Notes under the pieces: generated by a model
The model's database searches: none
What the model was told of the DNA's origin: nothing
Seen by the model: only the letters and a program-made list of their open reading frames with translations
Origin: Eublepharis macularius
Lineage: Eukaryota > Chordata > Lepidosauria > Squamata > Eublepharidae
Assembly: GCF_028583425.1 (NCBI RefSeq)
Contig: NC_072790.1
Location: 211,646,897 to 211,710,896, forward strand
Direction of reading: 5' to 3'
DNA length: 64,000 nt
Shown here: positions 45,991 to 58,480 of the stretch, piece by piece
How the letters are laid out: each line of letters begins with the position of its first letter
Numbering within the stretch: the first letter of the stretch is position 1
Program-made: the position numbers and the translations under genes

Positions 45991-46690
45991 AGTATGTATG
46001 CATAAATGTCGGACGAGCATTCGATGAATGGGCCATCTCATCCAGCATTGTTTCTCAGAGTGGTTGATCCCATGCACCAGTGAAACTCACAAGCAAGGCC
46101 TTTCTGTAGTTTGTCTTCAGCATCCGCCGTTCAGAAATCTTACTTCTGCCCGTGGAAGTTCTGTTTTGCTAACATGACTAGTTTTTATTTATTTAGTTAA
46201 AATATATGGCTGAAATGAATTTGTTCAGCACACATTCCTCTAACCAAGCAACCTTCTCCCCCTCACCCCAGCTGCATAAAGCACTGGAGCAAAAAGGACA
46301 GCCTGTAAAGTGTGTTGCAATTGCTGGGGGAAACATCCATTTGAGTATGAATTTTCCAAACACAGGACCATTGTATACAGTAGCTCTCTGGATATTCCAG
46401 CATGCACAAAATAAAAGGGTCACTGGAATTCAGGTTTTGTAGTCAGGTACAGAAGAGGATGAATGTGTTGTTGAGATCTCCATGGGAACATGGAATAACA
46501 CTTCTCAAATACTCTTTTGTGCTTCAAACCCACCTTTTTCTTCTCACTCCCCCCCCCGAATTGCTTGTAACAAAAATCTGTTTGAGAACTAGACACTGAG
46601 GAAACAGCACAAACAATTTTTATACCAATTAATTTTCTTTTTTAAAAAGAATGAATCTACATCATTAACCAGATACGCTTTTCACATTTA

Positions 46691-46719
46691 ACCCCCCCCC
46701 CACACACACACACACACAC
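46691..46719. repeat. C-run and (CA)n microsatellite
   Basis: A run of cytosines is followed directly by about ten CA units. Confidence 0.9.
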
Positions 46720-47480
46720 CTTTCGTCAACTGTACAAATCCTTCTGAAGTGACAATTCTAAATAATGAATGCGGGCGGAAATAGAATGCAATGTTTAGGA
46801 TTTTAGAAATCTTTTAGTACCCTGGACAAGTAGCAGGACCTTGGGAAACTAAGGCTGTTGTGGCCGGAAGGCAGTGGGCAGAATGCAGTTCATGCCCTCC
46901 CATTTGATCTTTATCCAGCACCTTGGTGATAACAGAAATGGGAGCTGGACGGCATCATATGTAGGGACTGATCTTTGATTCCAACTCTGCTGCAATAGTT
47001 GCAGTACTGATTGTCTGATGAGGGGAAAGGCCATGCCCATCTATGGGAAATGGGTTGCAGATAAGGGAGCTTCCTTCTTCACATTGTACAGACCCCCCTC
47101 CACAGATTTTTTTTCGTTGCTAACTGATAATCCATGGGATTTGGATAAAACAGTATGTACAGCTTGCTCGGGACAAGGAGAACAAAGACAAAAAGTTAAC
47201 TCTTTCCTTTCTTCCCTGAGGTAGTGATGTTAAATGGGTCTGTAGGGCGTGTGAAGAAAGCTCAGTAAAAATAAGTATTAGCAGCTTAATCCAAGTTTTT
47301 TAAAAAGCTTATTGGGATATGAAAAGGGAGAAAGGATGAGTGGGGGAGTGGAATAAAAACATCTAATTGGGAAGTCAAAAAGAACTCTGACAAAACCCAC
47401 AAAGGCGAAGGTTTGTATTAATAACTGACTTAAAAATTACTGGAAGTCCATCGGTTGATACTGGGTGTGTGCATACATGT

Positions 47481-48348
47481 CAGGGTGGATAAAAATCAAT
47501 GATTTTTTTTAAAAAAATCAAAAAAATCGGATTTTTTTAATTTAAATCAGATTTTTTTGATTTAAATTGGATTTTTTAAAATAAAATGCTTTTTGAGGAA
47601 AATATATTACCATCCAAAGGTTATTCCATCATGAAATAAAGATTAGTTTTTAATTATGTAGAATAAGGCTGTATATGTTTAATTTTTTTGGTAAATAAAT
47701 TCCATTAATCCATTCACAATGTCATGCTCTTCCAGAGGTTTTTGTAAGATTATTGGGCAGTTTCTCTGCCTACAAGATATTGTCACAGATGCTTGGTTTT
47801 GCAGTTCTCAAAACTGAATTTGTGTCAGCTCAGCAGAGATCACATGCCTCTTCTTCACAGCAAAAATGTTATAACATGAACAGAGTTGAGAAAAAGACCT
47901 TAATCCTATTGTTCTACAAACCTATGAAGACAGAATCAACCCCTCCAGTGCTAAGTTTCAAGAAGTTCAGTGAATAGAAATAATATTTTTCTGATTGTTT
48001 GGAGTGGAATAGATCTGCACAAGAAGAAACTAAGTGTGAGGAGGGAGGGGCAAGCAGTACAAAATGAAAGTGAAACTTTTTGAGCACAATACTGCACAAG
48101 TCTTTGGATCTTTTGTGTGTATGACCTGAGGTTTATCACATTCTTTCCTTGGAGGAAAAAACCTATAAAGGCAGCAGGCCGTAAAAGAGACCCAGTTTGG
48201 GAATACTTTAATGAAGTTCCTTTACCTATCGGTAAGGCAGGCATCTACTTGCATATTAAAGTTATACCAGCAAGAATTAGTCTTTATGTAGAAAACTATG
48301 ATTTAAATCAAGCCTTAATGACTAGTGATTTAAATCAAATCCACCCTG
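47481..48348 (+). mobile_element. hAT transposon derivative, 868 bp, with BED-finger relic
   Basis: The ends CAGGGTGGATAAAAATCAAT and TTAAATCAAATCCACCCTG are inverted repeats. A perfect 8-bp duplication ATACATGT flanks the element (47473-47480 and 48349-48356). Near 48150-48240 the plus strand reads AAGRKRDPVWEYFNEVPLPI and then GKAGIY, resembling the start of a BED zinc finger as found at the N-terminus of hAT transposases. The zinc-ligand cysteines that should follow are absent and the rest of the transposase is missing, so it is non-autonomous. The subterminal 100 bases are rich in AAATC/GATTT words. Confidence 0.87.
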
Positions 48349-48459
48349 ATACATGTACATTACCTTAAACAAATGGAAGCAGTGCTTCCCATGTTAATGC
48401 CTCCTCAAACTCCACCCCACCTTTTCAGACTGCTAATGCCAGTGTGGGAAATAGGAAAA

Positions 48460-48660
48460 TACAATAATAACAACTGCATTTATATACTGCTCTTCTAGAC
48501 AGATTAGTGCCCCATTCAGAGTGGTGAACAAAGTCAGAGCTGGGTTGAGAGGAGTGGCTTACCCCAGACCACCTGCATAGCTCATGGCAGTAGTAGAATT
48601 TGAACCAACAGAGTGCTGATTCACAACCCAACCACTTAAATCAGTATGCTACAGCAGTTC
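48460..48660 (-). mobile_element. tRNA-type SINE, minus orientation, decayed
   Basis: It begins with an AATAATAACAACTGCATTTATATACTG-like tail (48463-48490) and carries CCCCATTCAGAGTGGTGAAC and GAATTTGAACCAACAGAGTG, the reversed body and B-box area of a tRNA SINE. Confidence 0.55.
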
Positions 48661-48810
48661 AGATATACAAATATTATATAGTGACATGAAGTCTCATCAT
48701 AAATTGCATCTCAGAGTGGAAAAATTCCAAAGCATTAGGATGTTTCTGAACCAGCTCTGTAAAAGAGCAACCAGTTCTCATACTCATGAGTCTTTTGCAT
48801 ATATCTTAAC

Positions 48811-51800
48811 TAGGGATGTGCGTTTCGGCATTCAGAATGCCGAAAGAATGCCGAAACAAAAGTGTTTCGGCTTCTTTCGGGGAATGCCGAAACGTTTCGG
48901 GGAATGCCGAAACGTTTCGGGTAGCCGAAAGAAAAAAGCCGAAACGTTTCGGGATTCTTTCGGCTTTCTTTCGGCTTTTCAATGGGAAAATGCCTCCGTC
49001 TTCCCGGACGTCTGGGGGAGGCATTTTCCCACCGAATAAGCCCAAAATTGGTGGGGACCTTCCTCTAACCCTTCTCTAACAACCACCCAAGATTCAGACA
49101 GATTGGACTTTGGGGGGCCATGTTATGGCCCCCCAAAGCAGGTCCCCCCATCCTCCCATAAGAAAGCGAAGGAGCAGCATATTGTTAGCATGCTGCTACT
49201 CATCTTCTTCATTATTTCCTATGGGGAAAAAATGAAGAAGCAGGCTTCCTTTGCCAGGGGTGGCATTTTGCATGCAAAATGCCCCCTCACCCTCAGGGGC
49301 CCTTCTCCCACCCCTCTTCCCACCCCCCACCAAGGCTCAGCCTGCTCCCACTTGGGGGGGCCATTTCATGGCCTCCCCAAGTAGGTGCTCTAATCTCTAC
49401 CACTGACAGCTGGGGGAGGCTTGTGTTGCCAGGGGTGGCATTTTGCATGCAAAATGCCCCCCAGCCCTCAGGGACCCTTCTCCCACCCTTCCCCCCACCC
49501 CCCACCCAGGCTCAGACTGCTCCCACTTGGGGGGGGCATTTCATGGCCTCCCCAAGTAGGTGCTCTTTTCTCTACCACTGACAGCTGGGGAAGGCTTGTC
49601 TTGCCAGGGGTGGCATTTTGCATGCAAAATGCCCCCCGGCCCTCTGGGGCCCTTCTCCCACCCTTCCTCCCACCCCCCACCAAGGCTCAGACTGCTCCCA
49701 CTTGGGGGGGGGCATTTCATGGCCTCCCCAAGTAGGTCCTCTCAGCCCCTAAAGTCCACCCCTTACAGCCCCACACAAACCCAATTCCCCCCCAGCTGCC
49801 ACACACAGACCCAAATCCCCACATTAGCCCCTCACAGACCCAAATCCACCCCCACCTGCGCCACACCCATAACCCCAGGAACAGGCTGGCAAAGGCCAGC
49901 CCTCTCCCTTTGTTCCCTATGCTGGGAACTTCTAAACTCTCTTTCCCTGGGCAATTCTGCACAGCCCAGGGGTGCCACAATGGTGGGCACACTTCTGAGT
50001 GCCAGCTGGTCCCTGTGAAAGAGCACCTGAACCACAGACACCCTCCCTCAAATTCCCCCACCATCTACAGAGATGGCTGCAAGTTGTGTCTCCCAATCCC
50101 CGTAAAGTAAGCAACAGAAAAGAGAACTTCTTTAAGAGGGACATTTAAAGGACATTAACAGGGGCATTTAGCTAATGCTAGAGAAAATCAGAAATATTTC
50201 CTTGGTTCTAAAGTTAATTCCCTAATTTGACCACCATAGTATTTTGAAAGGCTTGTCACCTTTCAAGAACTTGGGCTTGTAACCTAATATGCCACTTCCC
50301 TTTTTAGGGTTCCTTATTTATGTATATATTTATATAGGGTTCCTTATTTATATATATATATTGCTGTTTGTGTGAAGATGGCTTGCTTAGAAGAAGGCAG
50401 TTTCTTGCCTTTCCCGTAGTCTCCACAGGCAATGTGGTGCTTTCTTGCAAAAAGCAAAACTATTCTCATTTTCCAGCGATGGACTGAAGTTTTTCCTTTG
50501 TGCACCCAAGCCTGTTATACGAAGTCACCGGGCTTGTTTTCTTGCTTACAAGAAGACAGTACTGAATCACAATTGCTTCTGTTGTATAGTTGATCACCAG
50601 TGCCTATGCTGGAAAAAAAGTGTGAAAACCTGTGTTGTGCAGTAAATTCTTATTGTATCTCTTTGCAAATGACCAAATTTCCTTGCTATGCTTAAAGGAC
50701 TAGTTCTCTAGGGCAGACGCCCATATAAACAGCTGTTTCAGGCATCATAGTTGTCATGTTCCAGTAGAAGCCACTCCCATGCCAAAGGGCATGGCAGCAC
50801 TATCTTACACAAAAATAACACAACTCACTTAACATCAGAGAATCACAAAAACACAATTCCTGGCAAAAACACTTTATTTCTTGAACAGCTTTAGGTTACA
50901 CAGTAGGAGGGCACAACAGGGCATGATAGCAATGTACTACAAAAAATAATACAACCCACTTCACCGTTTTTGACAGCAATTGTGTTTGTGTGATTCTCTG
51001 ATGTGAAGTGAGTTGTGTTATTTTTGTGTAGTACACTGCTTTCCTGCTCTGTGGTGCCTTCCTACTGTGTAACCTAAAGCAGTTACAGAAATAAAGTGCT
51101 TTTGACAGCAATTTTTTGGGGTGATTCTTTAATGTGAAGTGAGTTGTGTTATTTTTGTGTAAGATACTGCTTCCATGCCCTTTGGTGTTCCCCCCCTGCT
51201 GTGTAGCCTAAAGCTGTTCAAGAAATAAAGTGTTTTTGACAGGAATTGTGCTTTTGTGATTCTCTGATGTTAAGTGAGTTGTGTTATTTTTGTGTAAGAT
51301 AGTGCTGCCATGCCCTTTGGTGTTCCCCCCTGCTGTGTAACCTACAGCTGTTCAAGGAATAAAGTGTTTTTGACAGGAATCGTGTTTTGTGATTCTCTGA
51401 TGTTAAGTGAGTTTTGTTTTAATTTTTCTGTGTGGGGGACTGCTGGTGTAATGTGTCATAATGCTTTGCCTACTTGTACTTTGGAAGGGAGAAAATAATT
51501 TTTTTTAAACTTTATTTTGTGTTGTTCTTGTTTTATTCTTTGTTGTGCAGTTGGTTCCCATCATAGGGAACAATGGGGCTGGCTGGCCAGCCATCTCTGT
51601 AGGTGGTGGGGGAATTTGAGGGAGGGTGTCTGTGGTTCAGGTGCTCTTTCACAGGGACCAGCTGGCACTCAGAAGTGTGCCCACCATTGTGGCACCCCTG
51701 GGCTGTGCAGAATTGCCCAGGGAAAGAGAGTTTAGAAGTTCCCAGCATAGGGAACAAAGGGAGAGGGCTGGCCTTTGCCAGCCTGTTCCTGGGGTTATGG

Positions 51801-52842
51801 GTGTGGGGCAGGTGGGGGTGGATTTGGGTCTGTGAGGGGCTAATGTGGGGATTTGGGTCTGTGTGTGGCAGCTGGGGGGATATTGGGTTTGTGTGGGGCT
51901 GTAAGGGGTGGACTTTAGGGGCTGAGAGGACCTACTTGGGGAGGCCATGAAATGCCCCCCCCAAGTGGGAGCAGTCTGAGCCTTGGTGGGGGTGGGAGGA
52001 AGGGTGGGAGAAGGGCCCCAGAGGGCCGGGGGGCATTTTGCATGCAAAATGCCACCCCTGGCAAGACAAGCCTCCCCCAGCTGTCAGTGGTAGAGATGAG
52101 AGCAGAGCACCTACTTGGGGAGGCCATGAAATGGCCCCCCCAAGTGGGAGCAGGCTGAGCCTGGGTGGGGGGTGGGAGGAGGGGTGGGAGAAGGGCCCCA
52201 GAGGGTTGGGGGGCATTTTGCATGCAAAATGCCACCCCTGGCAACACAAGCCTCCCCCAGCTGTCAGTGGTAGAGATTAGAGCACCTACTTGGGGAGGCC
52301 ATGAAATGGCCCCCCCAAGTGGGAGCAGGCTGAGCCTTGGTGGGGGGTGGGAGGAGGGGTGGGAGAAGGGCCCCTGAGGGTAAGGGGGCATTTTGCATGC
52401 AAAATGCCACCCCTGGCAAAGGAAGCCTGCCTCTTCATTTTTTCCCCATAGGAAATAATGAAGAAAGATGAGCAGCAGCATGCTAACAATATGCTGCTCC
52501 TTCGCTTTCTTATGGGAGGATGGGGGGACCTGCTTTGGGGGGCCATAACATGGCCCCCCAAAGTTCAATCTGTCTGAAACTTGGGTGGTTGTTAGAGAAT
52601 GGGTAGAGGAAGGTCCCCACCAATTTTGGGCTTATTCTGTGGGAAAATGCCTCCTCCAGGCGTCCTGGAAGACGGAGGCATTTTCCAATAGAAAAAAGCC
52701 AAAAGAATGCCGAAAGAATGCCGAAAGAATCCCGAAAGCCGAAAGAGATTCTTGTTTCGGCTTTCGGCTTTAACGATAGAGAATCTTCTTTCAGCTTTCT
52801 ACTTTCGGCTATAGCCAAAAATTTTTGGCTTGCACACCCCTA
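48811..52842. mobile_element. Large palindromic hAT-like foldback element, 4032 bp
   Basis: The ends TAGGGATGTGC and GCACACCCCTA are near-matching inverted repeats. The element is flanked by a perfect 8-bp duplication ATCTTAAC (48803-48810 and 52843-52850), fitting hAT. Two long arms, 48811-50077 and 51590-52842, are inverted copies of each other, so a single strand could fold into a stem of about 1.25 kb. Each arm opens with clustered GCCGAAA/TTTCGGC words (subterminal repeats) and contains three tandem units of about 176 bp that include GCATTTTGCATGCAAAATGC. The centre (50078-51589) holds further repeats. No transposase frame is seen. Retained CpG words and intact flanks suggest a fairly recent insertion. 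Confidence 0.88.
50750..51440. repeat. Tandem and inverted ~125-bp repeats in the centre of the foldback element
   Basis: The phrase AATAAAGTGTTTTTGACAGG and the following GTGATTCTCTGATGTTAAGT recur about every 110-130 bases between 50960 and 51410. A reversed copy occupies 50770-50900, so even the centre of the large element is partly palindromic. Confidence 0.7.
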
Positions 52843-52996
52843 ATCTTAACATCAGTAGAACATCAGCAAAAACAAGAACGTGTCTCTTTGTGCTGGCACT
52901 GCATTGAATGCTCCGATCTTATGCCTAAGAGTGCCACAGTTTAGAATGGTTCCACCCAAAACCACCTGCAAGGGCAATACGTTTGGAAACTGCTGA

Positions 52997-53000
<4 letters not shown>

Positions 53001-53032
<32 letters not shown>

Positions 53033-53057
53033 CGCGCACGCACGCACGCACGCACAC
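53001..53057. repeat. (TG)n/(CG) microsatellite
   Basis: About 14 TG units grade into GTGCGTGCGCGCACGCACGC, an alternating purine-pyrimidine tract of the kind that can adopt Z-DNA. Confidence 0.9.
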
Positions 53058-54447
53058 AGTTGTGTAAATCCAGAGGTTTGTTCTCACAGGAAAGTTAATT
53101 CATTGTTAACTCAAGTCAGTAGGTTTCAGTGGAGCCAGCTGAAACATCAGTTGGGAATCATCAAGTCTTAAGTAATATTTAGCCCAAAAGGGACCCATGT
53201 TTTGCAAAACTTACTGCCTTTTGCAAAAAGCGACTCTGTCCAACAGACTTTAGAGACAGGAATATACACTGGAAATGCAGTGTTAAAGGATCCATAGCAC
53301 TATCAGCAGGATATCTTGGTGTACTGTTTCGTTTTTCAGGAGATGGGTTATATTTTGGTGGGAATGTCTTGTCCCCCTCCTTCCCCACCCCCCAAATTCT
53401 GTATTGAAAATCAATTCCTTGGAAAATTTGGTGCAGCAGTATGCTTGAAAAACTAGAAAAGTTCTGTATATGAACCAACTCAGAACCAACCCAAATAAGA
53501 GAAGGGACAAGCAACTTACATACTACTGCTGTTGGTGCTTTCTGAGGAGCTGAAAACAGCAAGAATCACCACTGAAAATTATCCCTAATCTTTTCAATTA
53601 TAGCAGATTCTATTGCAAGCAGAGAGATTTAATACCTTGCAGATGACAAATTTAACTCCATGTTTACTTTCTATGCTACTCCCCTCCAACTTACATTTCC
53701 ATGTAGTCAATCAGTTGCATTCTATAACCACTCAGCAACCATGACGTAAAGACATATGATTCATGAACACGATGGCATGGCCTCTGAGCTATTGTTTTAA
53801 ATCAGTTGTTTCTAGCCCTCAGACATTAGTTTGGAATGTGACAGCAATTCAGGACAAGAGTACCCCAAATCCACTGTATTCTTCAAAAAAATTTGAAGCA
53901 CACAATATAGTGTGTTTAACATTTAACTGCGGAATGCAATAGAATGGATAGAACCCTGCCAAAATCCTTTAAAAGGAAGAATGTAGAAAACAGCACAAAA
54001 AGACTTGAATGGAATAAGCAGTAGATATTTTACACATGTATAAAGATTTTACAGGAACTTTGTAGAGGTGGTGACAAAACATGAAGAGCCGGACACTGCA
54101 GCTTCCATCTGAAAGTGCACCATGATATGATGCATGGCCACATCTCCCAGTTTAAATTCACAACAGAGGGGAGGTGAAGTAAGGGGCTTTTCCCTTAACC
54201 AGCTGCAGAAACCAAGCCAAGGGGCTGGTGAGTGCTTCAAGTATCATGCACACTGCCCTGAGCTCATTGGAGGAAAAGAGGGGTAAATCTCTTGTAACAA
54301 ATAAATTAATCTTTATCACTTAGACAGAAGGTTCACCTATTAAGAGCACTGACATATGAACTGGCCCTTAGTCAACATTATTGCTGCATTGTGACATGCC
54401 TCCTCCTCCCAAAGGACACAAACCTTATAGGACACCAAGAACCAGGC
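53058..54447. other. Intergenic DNA, no feature recognised
   Basis: No exon or classifiable repeat was identified. Short open frames here lack domain similarity. Confidence 0.4.
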
Positions 54448-54645
54448 ATAGTGATTAGAGTGCTAGACTAAGATCTGGGAGAGCTAGGTTCCTTACTTTG
54501 CCATTGAAGCTCACTGGGTGACCTTGGGCTAGTCACTCTCAGCCTAACGTACCTCACAGGATTGTTGTTGTGAGGATAAAACGGAAGACAGAACAATGTT
54601 GTAAGCCACTTTGGGTCTCCACTGGAGAGGAATAAATAAAAAATA
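54448..54645 (+). mobile_element. tRNA-type SINE
   Basis: GCATAGTGATTAGAGTGCTA leads into TGACCTTGGGCTAGTCACTC. Further on come CCTCACAGGATTGTTGTTGT, GAGGATAAAA and an AATAAATAAAAAATATAAA tail. Confidence 0.65.
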
Positions 54646-56886
54646 TAAACAGGAGACACAGAGATGTCATGTATGGTACTCAATTTTTTCTGATCATCTT
54701 CTAAAAGCTTTTCCTCTTCTGCCCTCAAGAGGAAGTGCTTCTCCCAGGAAAATACTGTTTGAAACAATGAGCCACACACAGATCTTACAAACAGCTTATT
54801 TATTCAGCTTTAAACTAGATACACAACTGAAAGGAGAAGGCGGCATTTTGGCACTACACTATACATCCATTGTTTCTATGTGTTGAGACTCTTGGAAGAT
54901 ACTGTACTGGTCACACTGCTGTGTTTTTAAAAATAGTGGTATGGTTTCCCAGCAGGCAAATGATTTAAAAAAATGTTTATATTCCTGTTTATAAAAGAAA
55001 AAGTACAAGATGTGCAGAAGAAGGAAACATACAGTTCTCAAATTTTAAAGTATTCTTTCACTCTGTAATTTACCACACATCAGAGTAAGAGACTGCTTGC
55101 ATTCCTAGGAAGGGGGCATGCATAGAAATTACATTAAAAATCAACAGGCTCACTAATAAGAAAAATGAAAGTCAAAACCTAAAAAGTTACCTCATTAAAG
55201 GGGGGGAGGAATATTTAAAAAACAGAATTGGCAATTGAATCAGATACAAAAGCTGAAAGCACTATATTGACACATAGAAATGTGATTCTTTACAAGTTAA
55301 TCTCATAATGGGATTATGCAAAATTTCTGCAAACTGTACAGTGCTTTGCCAGTGCAGTGCCTCTACAATTTATACAGTCTTTTACAGCTATGTAACACAT
55401 ATGGAACATGTTGTCAAACAGCCAGCCAATAGCCACCAGAGTTATATAGGGAATTGGGAAATGAGGATGGGTAGGGGGTAAGAAAGATACAGTACTTCCA
55501 TTTTTATGCAAGTTATTTGTTCCAAGGTGAGGAGGTGGAGAAAATGGGAAGATGTGGAACTAGCAAACTGGGACATTTTATTTAAAAAGTGTATGCCCAC
55601 TCACTATTAACATATGTACATTCTTTTCAGTCTCTTAAACAAAAGAACAGCTGAGAGCCAAGCATCATTATTATCCATTGGCTCTGATGAACTGAAAAGG
55701 TCTACACAGACAGCCACCTGCATAGTTAGGCAAAAAAGTAAAAGGTTTGGTACCTGGGTGAAGACTCTTATTGAAAATCCTGGCCATGGAAAATACCCCT
55801 ATTCTCTATTGTATAGATCTATTTAACAGTAGAACGTTAAGGTATGTGCTCAGAAGTTAAGACTTTTGAAAAGGAGGCCAGATCAAAGTTCTGCATAGCC
55901 CAGGATTTCATGGGAGCAAAAAATTAGGCCAGAACTCTAGTACCTTTGAGGAGGACATTTCTGGCCTATCATTACAATTAAATGGTCTGCAGTTCATGGA
56001 TACCTGGCATTTTGCAAGTAGATCAGAGGACTTGGGGCACCCAAAATTGCAAGCATTTTAATGCTAAATGTTCAGATTGTGGATTATATGTTCAAAAGTC
56101 CTTTTGTGATGCATGAACAAGGTGTTGAGTACATAAAAGGGGAAAAGAAAAAAAGTGCCCTGTTATACAAAAAGGGGAGAAAAGTCAGGACTGCTACTAA
56201 TGCAAGGCATTTGCATGAAGATATGAAAAAATGTCATGATCAAATTCAGGGACATCACAGCCTCCCCAATACAGTAGAAATTCTTGGTTAACAGGTTCCT
56301 CTCTATTGAGATTCAGAGTATCCTTTTTTAAAAAAGCCTTAAGCCTCAGTTACCAGGTCTAAAAGGGTTCTATAGACAATAAATTAGTTTTGAGTTTCCT
56401 TTATTTTTTCAGAACTGGGAGTAGGCCCTTGTTTTCCTAAGAACCTGAAAGAAAAAAATACAAATGAAAAAGATAGAATCTCCAGCATATATATATATCT
56501 AACAACCAGGTGCCTCTGTCCTCAGGTTGGGGTTTGCAATGGGCAACCTATAACACCTGGAGTTGCCCTGCAATTCTCTCTCCCCACCAACCACCATGGA
56601 AGACGATCAGAGCCGCTGACAAAAAGGACAGAACCTAACTAGCAAGTCCTTTAACCCTCTCATAAGAAGCTGCTCTGAATGACAAGGACTTCCTCGCTGG
56701 GAAGAGAGGAAAGAGAATAGCAAGTACTTCTAGCACTTCCCAGCCTTCACTGCTTGCGGGGAAACAAGCTAGTGATAGGGAGTTTGCTCTTCTACCTTCA
56801 GGAATCTGGTCAGAGGGAGACTGACTTAATATAATCACTCACTAAGAGTGAAACACGAGAGCTTAGCATTTTGGCAATCCCAAAAT
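54646..56886. other. Intergenic DNA between GPR75 and PSME4, no gene recognised
   Basis: No exons or classifiable mobile elements were seen. TTTATT words on the plus strand, such as near 54797, would read AATAAA on the minus strand and could serve a long PSME4 3' UTR. Confidence 0.4.
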
Positions 56887-56891
56887 GCCAC

Positions 56892-58060
56892 TGTCAGGGC
56901 TTGCCGCGGCTGCCGCTGGGCGTGGCACTGGGCGGTCTGCTCCTGACGTCACAGGGGGGCCAGGGACTCTGCAGGACCCTGCTCTGTGGAAGGAGGGGCG
57001 GTATACCTCACCCAGACTCCCTCTCAGTCCACTCGCTGGCCTGCTCAACCTGGCCTGCTTACCCTCTGTGTCCTCCATCTCCTCTTTCCAGAACTCTCCT
57101 CCAAGCCTCCACCCTTGCATCCTACTGCTCTCATTCCACATCATCACTCCTCACTCACACCCACCACCTCAGAGCTCTTCCCAGCCACCCTTTATAGGGC
57201 TTCCTATCTCCACCCCGCCCTCCTTCCAGGCTTGTTCCCTCTCCTGACCGGGCCCAGCTGTGCGTTCCCCCAGGTGTTTCCCTCCAACCACTAATCCCTT
57301 CTGGGCTCCTTTGCCTAGCTGGCAGGGTGGGGTTGAGTGTGAGCCATCCCCAGCTGAGGGCTCCTTGGCCTTGCTCATGAGGGGCTGCCCCAGCCAGCCT
57401 CTGAGCTACTGAGCTTGCCTGGCCTTGCTCACGAGGAGCTGCTTTAGCCAGCTTCCGTGCTGCCTGCTTGGCAATGCTGGGCGGGGCTACCCATCTCCTC
57501 CCGCAGAATGCCTGTGGCAGCCCCCCCTGTAGAGGCTTGGCTTCTAGCAACTCCTGAGCCAGGCTGCTGTCTTCTAGCCCTGGCGTGGCCATGGGCTGTC
57601 TCAAGCTGCTGCAGCAGGGGTAGCTGGCTGGGCTGCCGGGATCAGCCACAGCTGCACCCTGTTGGCTGGCTACTGGGCTTCTCTGGCTGAGCTGATTAGG
57701 GAAGGTGGGCCCAGCTGCGGCCCCTGGGCTGGCTGCCCAGCTCTTCCCACAGAGTGCCCTCAGCAGCTCTACCCGGAGGGGCTGGCTTCTGAGCACCTCC
57801 TGAGTCAGGTTGCCATCTTCAAGCTGGGGTGGATGCTGGGGCATGGCTCTGAGTCGCTGTGGCTGCTTCTCCCCCTTTGCAGGTAAGGGCCGTGCTTGGG
57901 CTGTTGCTGGGTCCCAATTCTTCCTGCCTCTGCCCTCTCCCTTTGGTGTAGGCAGGTTCTGGCCCTGGCTGCTGGCTGAGGTGGCAGGACTGCTGTCTCC
58001 TGGCTGCCTCCCCCTGCTCCCTCTTGTTGAGGCCGGGGGCTGTGCCTCAGACCCCGGACA
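56892..58060. mobile_element. Solo LTR of an LTR retrotransposon or endogenous retrovirus, 1169 bp
   Basis: The segment starts TGTCAGGG and ends CCCCGGACA, giving TG...CA ends with short inverted repeats. It is flanked by a perfect 5-bp duplication GCCAC (56887-56891 and 58061-58065). It is strongly GC-rich compared with its surroundings and holds a TATA-like CCTTTATAGGG near 57190. No internal retroviral genes adjoin it, so it is a solo LTR left by recombination. The intact duplication suggests it is not ancient. The long open frame running through it is a composition effect. Confidence 0.72.
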
Positions 58061-58061
58061 G

Positions 58062-58220
58062 CCACTATTTATCTTCACAACAACCTTGGTAAGGTAGGTT
58101 AGGCAGAAACTAACTGGCAAAAGGCCACCCAGTGAAGTGCACACCAGAGTGGGAATTTGAACCTGGGTCATTCCGCTCCTAGTTTGATCCCCATCTATCA
58201 CACTACACTGGCTCTCCTGC
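58062..58220 (-). mobile_element. tRNA-type SINE, minus orientation
   Basis: ACAACCTTGGTAAGGTAGGT, GGCCACCCAGTGAAGTGCAC and GAATTTGAACCTGGGTC are reversed SINE body and B-box signals, ending CACTACACTGGCTCTC. The solo LTR ends at its left edge and may have inserted into it. Confidence 0.6.
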
Positions 58221-58474
58221 CTCTCTCATTAATGCTCTTCATTCTCAGGCTGCTGCCTGTCACCCAAGTCTATCAAGGATACTGAACAGTGTTATTCTTA
58301 GAAGAAATATAAGCAAGTCAAGAGCCCCAAATCAGTTCTATCTGAGCTTCATTGCACCCTCTCTTGCATTAAAAAAGATCCATAATGGAAGCAGCTGAGT
58401 CTTGAGATGAAGGACTGTGAAAGCTATGTCTGGGTTTCCTTTGATATCCAAATCAATAAGCATGCCAAGTGCAT

Positions 58475-58480
58475 TTTATT
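58475..58480 (-). terminator. Candidate poly(A) signal of PSME4
   Basis: TTTATT on the plus strand reads AATAAA on the minus strand, about 190 bases after the PSME4 stop. The mammalian 3' UTR is longer, so distal sites may also be used. Confidence 0.4.

Noticed and set aside
51915-52568. 217-codon open frame and several mirror frames in 48.8-52.8 kb
   Set aside because: They fall in the inverted arms and tandem units of the foldback element and repeat in the same pattern on both strands, so they reflect repeat structure and not genes.
57155-58201. 348-codon open frame on the minus strand
   Set aside because: It spans most of a GC-rich solo LTR and runs into a neighbouring SINE. It has no domain, and its low-complexity composition explains the lack of stops.
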